Shown here piece after piece: positions 1-5,305 of a stretch of 9,394 nucleotides of DNA. The notes below the pieces were generated by a model. That model saw nothing but the letters and a program-made list of their open reading frames with translations. It was not told the DNA's origin and ran no database searches. Source of the stretch: an uncultured bacterium (lineage in GTDB: Bacteria; Bacillota; Clostridia; Oscillospirales; Acutalibacteraceae); NCBI GenBank assembly GCA_905215105.1, contig CAJMOI010000072.1, forward strand, positions 1 through 9,394, in the 5' to 3' direction. How positions within the stretch are numbered: position 1 is the first letter of the stretch; each line of letters opens with the position of its first letter. The position numbers were made by a program, and so were the translations under genes.

Positions 1-54
1 TGCTTTGGCAACATCATATACGGCAGAAAGCTGAGGAACACCCACACCGGCAAC
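1..54 (-). pseudogene. guaB: Inverted fragment of IMP dehydrogenase (guaB), joined to pyrH
   Basis: Read on the minus strand from 54 down to 1, the sequence is open and encodes VAGVGVPQLSAVYDVAKA. This closely resembles the conserved GuaB stretch (TRVVAGVGVPQ followed by L-T/S-A-V-Y-D) just after the catalytic-cysteine loop of IMP dehydrogenase, which oxidises IMP to XMP in guanine nucleotide synthesis. The match stops at 54: the codon before it, at 57-55, is Gly where GuaB has Val. From about 45 onward the plus strand matches PyrH instead, so the two identities overlap by about 10 bp. The rest of GuaB's C-terminal half would lie to the left of the window, and its N-terminal half is absent. 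It is either a chimeric assembly or amplification end, or a real inversion breakpoint. The GuaB identity rests on about 18 residues, but they are highly characteristic. Confidence 0.75.
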
Positions 55-363
55 CCCTTCTTCTCCACCGACACCGCCGCCGCTCTTCGTGCAGCGGAAA
101 TTGATGCGGATATTATCATGAAAGCCACCATGGTGGATGGCGTTTATGACAGCGATCCCAAGAAGAACCCCAACGCAGTAAAGTATGATACCCTGACCTT
201 CAGCGACGTGCTGAATCAGAACCTGCAGGTAATGGACAGCACCGCTGCCTCCCTGTGCCGCGACAATCATCTGCCCATTCTGGTGTTCAGCATCGAAGAC
301 CCCCAGAACATTGTCCGTGCACTGACCGAGGACAACGTGGGTACGCTGGTAACCACCGACTGA
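46..363 (+). CDS. pyrH: UMP kinase (uridylate kinase), 3' part only
   Basis: PyrH phosphorylates UMP to UDP with ATP in the cytoplasm. It is a hexameric amino-acid-kinase-fold enzyme, feedback-controlled by UTP in most bacteria. About 105 C-terminal residues are present of a usual 235-245. The visible motifs are TGNPFFSTDTAAALRAAEI (nucleotide-binding loop), KATMVDGVYDSDPKKNP, and VMDSTAASLC followed by LPILVF and a C-terminal IGT-like VGTLVT. The reading frame stays open to position 1, but the residues encoded by 1-45 (CFGNIIYGRKLRNTH) do not resemble the VVIF-GG stretch that should precede TGNPFF. Those bases instead encode GuaB on the other strand, so the gene is broken at about 45. The stop is TGA at 361-363. 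The start and N-terminal half are missing. Followed by frr, as in most Firmicutes. Confidence 0.93.
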   Translation, partial: TGNPFFSTDTAAALRAAEIDADIIMKATMVDGVYDSDPKKNPNAVKYDTLTFSDVLNQNLQVMDSTAASLCRDNHLPILVFSIEDPQNIVRALTEDNVGTLVTTD

Positions 364-375
364 TTCCCGAAAAAC

Positions 376-409
376 TTTCTGCCTGCCGCCACGCGGGGCG
401 GGACAGAAA
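376..409 (+). other. Intergenic hairpin between pyrH and frr
   Basis: Bases 376-387 pair with 397-409: six pairs (TTTCTG with CAGAAA), one bulged A at 403, then six pairs including one G-U, closing a 9-base loop at 388-396. The downstream sequence is A-rich (aacaacataacaaaaatg) with no T tract, so this does not look like an intrinsic terminator on the plus strand. It may be a processing or mRNA-stabilising structure at the pyrH 3' end. Found by eye; no folding energy was computed. Confidence 0.45.
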
Positions 410-451
410 CAACATAACAAAAATGATTCCCGTGGAGAAAAGGTGTTTGTG

Positions 452-1006
452 ATGAAAGAGGTATTAGCAAAAGCCGAAAGCAAAATGAATAAGTCCGTTT
501 CCGTGCTCACCGCCGATTACGCTGCCATCCGTGCAGGCCGCGCCAATCCGGCTGTGCTGGATAAGATCATGGTGGACTATTACGGAGCCCCCACCGCCAT
601 CAATCAGCTGGCTGCCGTGTCCGTGGCAGAAGCCCGCGTGCTGACCATCCAGCCCTGGGATTCTTCCGTGTGCCGTGCTATTGAAAAGGCCATTCAGACT
701 TCCGACCTGGGCATGAACCCCCAGAGCGACGGCAAGACCATCCGTCTGATTTTCCCCCAGCTCACTGAGGAACGCCGCCGCGCTCTGGCAAAGGACATCA
801 GCAAAATGGCTGAGGACTGCAAAGTAGCCATTCGCTCCATTCGCCGGGATGCGATCGACAAGCTGAAGGTGATGAAGAAGAACGGCGAGCTGACCGAAGA
901 CGACCTGAAGGATGCCGAGAAAAAGGCACAGAACCTGACTGACAAGTTCTGCAAGGAAGTGGAAGCCGTTCAGGCCAAAAAAGAAAAGGAAATCATGGAA
1001 ATCTAA
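452..1006 (+). CDS. frr: Ribosome recycling factor
   Basis: RRF works with EF-G to split the post-termination ribosome so that its subunits can be reused. The ORF from ATG 452 gives 184 residues, against about 185 for the family. Family features in order: an N-terminal helix (MKEVLAKAESKMNKSV), the hallmark AAIRAGRANPAVLDKIMVDYYG (split here as AAIRAGRANPAVL and DKIMVDYYG), then the domain II segment with VLTIQPWD, IEKAIQTSDLGMNPQSDG and IRLIFPQLTEERR, and a lysine/glutamate-rich C-terminal helix that completes the three-helix bundle. In-frame GTG codons lie upstream at 443 and 449. ATG 452 is preferred because it gives the standard N-terminus and sits 8 bases after AAAAGG at 438-443. It lies 79-88 bp after pyrH depending on the start chosen, in the usual pyrH-frr pairing. 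Nothing odd is seen. Confidence 0.97.
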   Translation: MKEVLAKAESKMNKSVSVLTADYAAIRAGRANPAVLDKIMVDYYGAPTAINQLAAVSVAEARVLTIQPWDSSVCRAIEKAIQTSDLGMNPQSDGKTIRLIFPQLTEERRRALAKDISKMAEDCKVAIRSIRRDAIDKLKVMKKNGELTEDDLKDAEKKAQNLTDKFCKEVEAVQAKKEKEIMEI

Positions 1007-1032
1007 AACAGGGAAGCATGAAAGAACGAAAC

Positions 1033-1066
1033 AGGGGAAAGACCGGAATTTTTCGGTTTTTTCCCT
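1033..1066 (+). terminator. Long hairpin between frr and uppS, possible attenuator
   Basis: Bases 1033-1045 (AGGGGAAAGACCG) pair with 1054-1066 (CGGTTTTTTCCCT) over 13 continuous pairs including two G-U, and pairing can extend two more pairs into the loop. Its core also has the layout of a short intrinsic terminator: A-rich tract, ACCG...CGGT stem, then six T at 1057-1062. In the long fold those T residues are inside the stem, and no T tract follows 1066. It may therefore act as a weak terminator or attenuator, or as a processing site, between frr and uppS. The uppS ribosome binding site begins 27 bases later. Confidence 0.5.
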
Positions 1067-1092
1067 TGTTGCTGTTCGTGCCCTTCTGCATC

Positions 1093-1098
1093 AGGAGG
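1093..1098 (+). promoter_or_regulatory. Shine-Dalgarno of uppS, sets GTG start
   Basis: A perfect AGGAGG lies at 1093-1098. It is one base from a TTG at 1100, too close to use, and seven bases from the GTG at 1106, which is ideal. It therefore argues for GTG 1106 as the uppS start. Confidence 0.85.
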
Positions 1099-1105
1099 AT
1101 TGACA

Positions 1106-1843
1106 GTGATTTTTTCAAAACAAACCAACGAAAAAGCGCCCCAGCGGGTATTGCCCCGACATCTGGGCATTATCATGGACGGCAACGGACGCTGGGCGAA
1201 AAAACGCGGCCTGCCCCGCACGGCCGGACACACGGTAGGGGCTGCCAACTTTAAAACCATCACCCGCTATTGTGCGTCCATCGGCATTGAATATCTGACC
1301 GTGTATGCGTTTTCCACCGAAAACTGGAAGCGCCCCGCGGAAGAAGTCTCCGCCCTGATGAAGCTGTTCCGCCAGTATTTGGAGGAAGCACTGCGGGATT
1401 TTCTGGATGAAAATATCAAGGTGCGTTTTATCGGCGACACCTCCGTGTTTCCTCAGGAGCTGCAAACTTTGATCCGGGAAACGGAAGAGGTCTCCAAAAA
1501 ACGTACCGGCATGGTGCTGAATATCGCCATGAACTACGGCGGGCGCAGTGAAATTGCCCGTGCCGCCCGGCTTTTGGCGGAAAAGGTACAGCGGGGCGAG
1601 ATTTCCCCGGAGGAAATCACCGAACAGGCCATTTCCGACTCCCTGTATACCGCAGGCCAGCCGGACCCGGATCTGATTATCCGGCCCAGCGGCGAACAGC
1701 GAACCTCCAATTTTCTTTTGTGGCAGTCCGCTTATGCGGAGTATATCATCTGTGACATCCTGTGGCCGGATTTCAAGCCCCAGGATCTGGAGGACGCACT
1801 GGATGAGTTCTCCCGCCGCCAGCGGCGTTTTGGCGGCGTATAA
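1106..1843 (+). CDS. uppS: Isoprenyl transferase (undecaprenyl diphosphate synthase)
   Basis: A cis-prenyltransferase that adds isopentenyl diphosphate units to farnesyl diphosphate to make undecaprenyl diphosphate, the carrier lipid for peptidoglycan and wall polymers. It acts in the cytoplasm at the membrane. GTG 1106 gives 245 residues, normal for the family (about 240-260). Motifs: HLGIIMDGNGRWA with the catalytic Asp at residue 25 and the diphosphate-binding GNGR; then GHTVGA; then TVYAFSTENWKRP; NIAMNYGGRSEI; and the C-terminal RPSGEQRTSNFLLWQ (193-207) with the conserved arginines, followed by YAEY, whose Glu212 is at the usual Mg2+-binding position. A TTG at 1100 would add two residues but is too close to the ribosome binding site. 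The gene lies 35 bp upstream of cdsA and is probably co-transcribed with it. Its substrate is supplied by the MEP pathway, two genes of which (dxr, ispG) are downstream. Confidence 0.96.
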   Translation: MIFSKQTNEKAPQRVLPRHLGIIMDGNGRWAKKRGLPRTAGHTVGAANFKTITRYCASIGIEYLTVYAFSTENWKRPAEEVSALMKLFRQYLEEALRDFLDENIKVRFIGDTSVFPQELQTLIRETEEVSKKRTGMVLNIAMNYGGRSEIARAARLLAEKVQRGEISPEEITEQAISDSLYTAGQPDPDLIIRPSGEQRTSNFLLWQSAYAEYIICDILWPDFKPQDLEDALDEFSRRQRRFGGV

Positions 1844-1878
1844 TTATCGAAAACAGCAGAAAGCGGTGTGATGCAACT

Positions 1879-2703
1879 GTGAAACAGCGAATCATTTCCG
1901 GCGCTACACTGGTAGCCTTTGTAGCGGCCATCGTCATTTTTAACAGCTCCTTTCCTTACGCCCTCAATATCGTGTTGTCGCTGGTCAGCGCATTTGGCGT
2001 TTGGGAGCTGATTACGGCTCTGGGCATTCAGCAGCGTCATTTTCTGGCCTGGCCCAGTGTGGCCATGGCGCTGGCTGTGCCCTTCTGTCCCGATTTTTTC
2101 TATTTCCAGCTTGTCTTTTACATCTATACCCTGCTGATTTTCACAGGCCTTCTGTTCCATCATCAGGAAGTCACTTTCCGGGAACTGGGTGTGATTTACA
2201 GTATGTCCCTGCTGATTCCCTGGGGACTGAGCAAGCTGGTGAGCATCCGGGAGCTGGAAAACGGCGGACACGAGATGTTCTATGTGATCCTTACCATTGC
2301 CGCCGCCTGGGTGGCGGATGCAGGCGCCTTTTTTGTGGGCAGCTTTTTCGGAAAACACAAGCTCTGTCCCAATATCAGTCCCAAAAAGACCATTGAAGGA
2401 GCAGTCGGCGGCTTTGTGGTCAATATTCTCCTTCTGCTGCTGATGGGCTTTGTGTTCCAGAGCTATTATCAGGGAACCGTAGAAGTGAACTACTGGGTGT
2501 TGGCGGTTATCGGAGCAAGCGGAACGCTGGCGTCCATTCTGGGCGATCTGAGCTTCTCCCTGATTAAGCGGAGCTGCCATATCAAGGATTTCGGACAGGT
2601 AATCCCGGGACACGGAGGCATTCTGGACCGGTTTGACAGCGTGATTTTCGTCGCGCCCTTTGTCTATCTGCTCCTGACCGTGTTTCCCGCCCTTGTCTTA
2701 TAA
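1879..2703 (+). CDS. cdsA: Phosphatidate cytidylyltransferase (CDP-diglyceride synthase)
   Basis: Integral membrane enzyme that converts phosphatidic acid and CTP to CDP-diacylglycerol and pyrophosphate, the branch-point precursor of bacterial phospholipids. The protein has 274 residues (family usually 260-285) and about eight to nine hydrophobic segments, among them residues 9-21, 28-48, 75-93, 132-153, 176-197 and 250-272. The CDP-diglyceride synthetase signature is complete at 227-253: S-x-I-K-R, then KDFGQVIPGHGGILDRFD with the metal-binding Asp pair. An upstream conserved stretch, WVADAGAFFVG to SPKKTIEG (144-174), is also present. The start is GTG 1879, giving the usual MKQRI N-terminus; the ribosome binding site is weak (GGTG at 1865-1868). 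No in-frame alternative fits better. It is followed by a hairpin before dxr. Confidence 0.96.
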   Translation: MKQRIISGATLVAFVAAIVIFNSSFPYALNIVLSLVSAFGVWELITALGIQQRHFLAWPSVAMALAVPFCPDFFYFQLVFYIYTLLIFTGLLFHHQEVTFRELGVIYSMSLLIPWGLSKLVSIRELENGGHEMFYVILTIAAAWVADAGAFFVGSFFGKHKLCPNISPKKTIEGAVGGFVVNILLLLLMGFVFQSYYQGTVEVNYWVLAVIGASGTLASILGDLSFSLIKRSCHIKDFGQVIPGHGGILDRFDSVIFVAPFVYLLLTVFPALVL

Positions 2704-2717
2704 GTGAAGAAGAAAGA

Positions 2718-2746
2718 AAGGACCGCATGTTTTTGCTGCGGTCCTT
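2718..2746 (+). terminator. Hairpin after cdsA, terminator-like
   Basis: A perfect 10-pair stem, AAGGACCGCA (2718-2727) with TGCGGTCCTT (2737-2746), has a 9-base loop rich in T. It lies 14 bases after the cdsA stop. On the plus strand the following bases (catatagtaag) are not a T tract, so termination there would be weak. On the minus strand the stem is followed by a T/C-rich tail (tttctttcttcttc), a better terminator in that direction, although no minus-strand gene is present. It marks the only clear transcription-unit boundary candidate between cdsA and dxr. Confidence 0.55.
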
Positions 2747-2765
2747 CATATAGTAAGTAGAATGG

Positions 2766-2795
2766 TTGTAACAGGAGACGGATGGGGAATACTAT
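2766..2795 (+). promoter_or_regulatory. Possible sigma-A promoter before dxr
   Basis: TTGTAA at 2766-2771 (4 of 6 to TTGACA) and TACTAT at 2790-2795 (4 of 6 to TATAAT) are separated by 18 bases. A transcript would begin near 2802-2804, downstream of the ATG at 2782 and about 35 bases before ATG 2839. This would agree with ATG 2839 as the dxr start and with a new transcript beginning after the hairpin at 2718-2746. Both boxes are only moderate matches, so this is tentative. Confidence 0.3.
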
Positions 2796-2828
2796 CACCG
2801 TTCTTTGTTGTATTGAGACCCGAAAAGC

Positions 2829-2834
2829 AGGTGA
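2829..2834 (+). promoter_or_regulatory. Shine-Dalgarno of dxr, sets ATG 2839
   Basis: AGGTGA at 2829-2834 can pair fully with the 16S rRNA 3' end and ends four bases before ATG 2839. A second purine-rich site, AGGAG at 2773-2777, lies four bases before an in-frame ATG at 2782, so two starts are conceivable. The 2839 start gives the standard N-terminus. Confidence 0.75.
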
Positions 2835-2838
2835 AACC

Positions 2839-4041
2839 ATGAAAAAGATTTCAATTCTCGGCTCCACCGGTTCCATTGGAACTCAGGCGCTGGATGTGGT
2901 CCGGGGACTGCCCGGTGAACTGAAAGTGACAGCCGTGGCGGCGCACAGCAACGTGCGGCTGCTGGAAGAACAGATTCGGGAGTTTTCTCCGGAATTTGCC
3001 GTTTGCTTTGACGAGGAAGCGGCAAAGGCCCTGAAAACCGCCGTGTCGGACTGTCCGGTGCGGATTGGAGCGGGCATGGAGGGGCTGTGTGAAGCAGCTT
3101 CTTTTGCCGGGGCGGATATGGTGCTCAACTCGGTAGTGGGTATGATCGGCCTTCGTCCCACGCTGGAAGCCATCCGTGCCGGAAAAGACATCGCTCTGGC
3201 CAATAAGGAAACGCTGGTGGCAGGCGGTGCGCTGGTGATGCAGGCGGCAAAGGAAAAGGGCGTGAAGATTCTGCCGGTGGACAGCGAACATTCCGCGATT
3301 TTTCAGTGCTTGCAGGGCAGACCGCCCAAAGAGGCTGACCCGGAAGGAAAGGCCCTGTCCCGGCTGATTCTGACCGCTTCCGGCGGACCCTTTTTCGGAA
3401 AAACCCGGCAGGAGCTGGCAGCGGTCACACCGGAACAGGCACTGCGCCATCCCAACTGGGATATGGGTGCAAAAGTGACCATTGATTCTGCTACCATGAT
3501 GAATAAAGGTCTGGAAATTATCGAGGCTGCCTGGCTGTTCGGAATGCCTGCGGATCAGATTGACGTGGTGGTGCATCGGGAAAGCGTGGTGCATTCCCTG
3601 ATTGAATACTGTGACTACTCGGTAATTGCCCAGCTGGGCGTGCCGGATATGCGGGTTCCCATTCAGTACGCTTTGACCTGGCCGGGAAGAGCGCCGTCTC
3701 CGGTAAAGCGGCTGTCGCTGGCGGACTATGGCACGCTGCATTTTGCCCTGCCGGACGAAGAAACCTTCCGGTGTCTGGCGGCCTGTAAAAAGGCCCTGCG
3801 CCGGGGTGGTCTGGCTCCGGCGGCGGCCAACGGCGCCAATGAAGAAGCGGTGCAGCAGTTTCTGGCCGGAAAGCTCGCGTTCTTAGGCATTGGCGACGTG
3901 GTGACAGAAGCCATGGAGCGGCAAAAGGACGCGGTGTGCGATTCGCTGGAAGCCATTCTGGAAGCGGACGCAGCGGCCAGAGCCTTTGTCCGCAGGCGGG
4001 CAGTGCCCGCAGCCAATTCGCGGGCGAGCTTTTTCGTATAG
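2839..4041 (+). CDS. dxr: 1-deoxy-D-xylulose 5-phosphate reductoisomerase
   Basis: First committed step of the MEP pathway: rearranges and reduces DXP to 2-C-methyl-D-erythritol 4-phosphate with NADPH and a divalent metal; it is the known target of fosmidomycin. From ATG 2839 the protein has 400 residues (E. coli Dxr has about 398). Motifs: NADPH loop GSTGSIG at 8-14; AGKDIALANKETLVAGG; metal ligands Asp148 and Glu150 in PVDSEHSAIF; LTASGGPFF; HPNWDMGAKVTIDSATMMNK with Asn222, Lys223 and ligand Glu226; then IAQLGVPDMRVPIQYALTWP; and GANEEAVQQF near 332. An in-frame ATG at 2782 would add 19 residues (MGNTITVLCCIETRKAGET) ahead of the NADPH-binding strand, which is not typical. It belongs with ispG downstream, which works later in the same pathway. 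The last codons overlap alternative hairpins (3996-4034). Confidence 0.96.
   Translation: MKKISILGSTGSIGTQALDVVRGLPGELKVTAVAAHSNVRLLEEQIREFSPEFAVCFDEEAAKALKTAVSDCPVRIGAGMEGLCEAASFAGADMVLNSVVGMIGLRPTLEAIRAGKDIALANKETLVAGGALVMQAAKEKGVKILPVDSEHSAIFQCLQGRPPKEADPEGKALSRLILTASGGPFFGKTRQELAAVTPEQALRHPNWDMGAKVTIDSATMMNKGLEIIEAAWLFGMPADQIDVVVHRESVVHSLIEYCDYSVIAQLGVPDMRVPIQYALTWPGRAPSPVKRLSLADYGTLHFALPDEETFRCLAACKKALRRGGLAPAAANGANEEAVQQFLAGKLAFLGIGDVVTEAMERQKDAVCDSLEAILEADAAARAFVRRRAVPAANSRASFFV
3996..4034 (+). other. Alternative hairpins at the dxr 3' end
   Basis: Three complementary six-base arms occur in a row: GCGGGC (3996-4001), GCCCGC (4005-4010) and GCGGGC (4020-4025). The middle arm can pair with either neighbour, so the two hairpins exclude each other. 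The second (4005-4025, 9-base loop) is followed by gagc and five T (4030-4034), a weak terminator-like layout. It overlaps the last dxr codons, so GC-rich coding sequence alone may explain it. Confidence 0.3.
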
Positions 4042-4182
4042 AGAGCGATCTGTCGCGGCGCTGACGATCTGCAAACTTACGGATTCACAAAGGTCGTTGC
4101 TCACACGCCCCACACATGGAAAAACGAAAGAAATTTCTTCTTTTTTCATAAAGCTATCATCTGCAATTTTCTTTTCTGAAAC

Positions 4183-4188
4183 GAGGTG
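4183..4188 (+). promoter_or_regulatory. Shine-Dalgarno-like site overlapping the rseP GTG
   Basis: GAGGTG at 4183-4188 is the only good ribosome binding sequence near the rseP start, yet it overlaps the GTG at 4186. Six bases further on is ATT (4195), a rare start codon. Either GTG is used with a poor upstream site (gaaacga), or the gene starts at ATT with a good site. Confidence 0.45.
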
Positions 4189-5268
4189 TTTCCTATTCTC
4201 ATTAATATTTTACTGGGTATCATTGCGGTCCTGCTTTTTGGACTGATTATTTTTCTCCACGAGCTGGGACATTTTGCCACGGCAAAACTGTCGGGCATTC
4301 GTGTCAACGAGTTTGCACTGGGCATGGGTCCCACTCTGTTCCGTTTTCAGCGGGGAGAGACCACCTATGCGCTGCGGCTGTTTCCCATCGGCGGTTTCTG
4401 CGCCATGGAGGGCGAGGACGAAGAGAGCAGCGATGAGCGCGCTTTTGGCAACAAGCCGGTGTGGAAGCGATTTATTGTGGTGGCAGCCGGTGCGTTTATG
4501 AATCTGGTGCTGGGCCTTCTGCTGATGGCCATTATTGTGGTGCAGCAGCCTACCTATGCCAGCACCACCATTTCCAAGTTTGTGGACAATTCCGCTTTGC
4601 AGGCGGCCGGACTGGAAGTAGGGGACCGCTTTGTTTCCATCGACGGATATTCCATCAATGGGGAACGGGACCTGACCTTTGCGCTGGGCCTTGCCAATCC
4701 CGAGTCTGTGGATCTGGTGGTGGACCGGAACGGTGAAAAAATCACCTTTGAAGACGTGCAGTTCAACACAGTGGAGCAGGACGGGCAGAAAATCCTCTCG
4801 CTGGATTTCTATGTGCAGCCCATTGAGCGCAGCTTCGGCAGCGTCATTCAAAAGACCTTTGCCGATACCTGGTCCATGGTGAAAATGGTATGGGTCAGTC
4901 TGGCCGGACTTATCACCGGCCGGTTCGGCCTCAACGAGATGGCGGGCCCGGTAGGCATGGCCCAGGTGATCAGCCAGGCGGCGGCCATGGGGTTGGAGAC
5001 CGGATTTATCACGGCGCTGAATAATATCCTGATGATTATGGTGATTCTAACCGTAAACCTGGGTATCCTCAACCTGCTGCCCTTGCCCGCTTTGGACGGT
5101 GGCCGGCTGGTATTCCTGATTATCGAAGGGATCCGCCGCAAGCCCATTAACCCCAAATACGAGGGCTGGGTTCATGCCGCAGGCTTTATGCTGCTGATCG
5201 GAATTATGATTCTGGTGGCATTTAATGATATCGTCCGACTGTTTACTGGTCAGGGACTGGGCGGCTAG
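4186..5268 (+). CDS. rseP: RIP metalloprotease RseP/RasP (site-2 protease)
   Basis: Membrane-embedded zinc protease that cuts transmembrane substrates such as anti-sigma factors and leftover signal peptides after a first cut. The protein has 360 residues in the longest form. Features: first transmembrane segment with HELGH at 25-29 (two zinc His and catalytic Glu); FPIGGFCAMEGEDE; a second hydrophobic segment around 97-118; one PDZ-like domain at about 126-200 (GLEVGDRFVSIDGYSING); then NLGILNLLPLPALDGGR with zinc ligand Asp304 in the LDG motif; and a final membrane segment. The start is uncertain: GTG 4186 is the first usual start codon after the in-frame TGA at 4177, but the only good ribosome binding sequence, GAGGTG at 4183-4188, overlaps it. 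That site would better serve the ATT at 4195. The 144 bp gap from dxr is T-rich near its end, with TATCAT at 4155-4160 as a possible -10 box lacking a good -35. Confidence 0.94.
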   Translation: MFPILINILLGIIAVLLFGLIIFLHELGHFATAKLSGIRVNEFALGMGPTLFRFQRGETTYALRLFPIGGFCAMEGEDEESSDERAFGNKPVWKRFIVVAAGAFMNLVLGLLLMAIIVVQQPTYASTTISKFVDNSALQAAGLEVGDRFVSIDGYSINGERDLTFALGLANPESVDLVVDRNGEKITFEDVQFNTVEQDGQKILSLDFYVQPIERSFGSVIQKTFADTWSMVKMVWVSLAGLITGRFGLNEMAGPVGMAQVISQAAAMGLETGFITALNNILMIMVILTVNLGILNLLPLPALDGGRLVFLIIEGIRRKPINPKYEGWVHAAGFMLLIGIMILVAFNDIVRLFTGQGLGG

Positions 5269-5292
5269 GAAGTCATCACAGGAAATGAAAAC

Positions 5293-5297
5293 GGAGG
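5293..5297 (+). promoter_or_regulatory. Shine-Dalgarno of ispG, sets ATG 5306
   Basis: GGAGG at 5293-5297 lies eight bases before ATG 5306 and only two before the in-frame ATG 5300. It therefore favours 5306, which also gives the common MERR-TK N-terminus. Confidence 0.8.
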
Positions 5298-5305
5298 GAA
5301 TGGAA

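Noticed and set aside
1018..1254. Small plus-strand ORF of 78 codons between frr and uppS
   Set aside because: It runs through the hairpin and into the uppS coding region in another frame, and its product resembles no known protein.
1871..1882. Three-codon upstream ORF (ATG CAA CTG TGA) overlapping the cdsA GTG
   Set aside because: The only nearby ribosome binding sequence is two bases away from its ATG, too close to use. A chance ORF of this size is common.
1732..2613. Open frame of 293 codons on the minus strand
   Set aside because: Antisense to the end of uppS and most of cdsA. The plus strand carries the full CdsA signature, and the minus product is low-complexity and His/Gln-rich.
2851..3741. 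Open frame of 296 codons on the minus strand
   Set aside because: Antisense to dxr, whose motifs are complete on the plus strand.
4128..4139. Twelve-base palindrome AAGAAATTTCTT before rseP
   Set aside because: It is low-complexity A/T sequence with no second copy in the window and no nearby regulator gene, so an operator claim is not supported.
4155..4160. TATCAT as a -10 box of an rseP promoter
   Set aside because: It matches the consensus at 5 of 6, but no acceptable -35 box lies 16-18 bases upstream, so it is not listed as a promoter.
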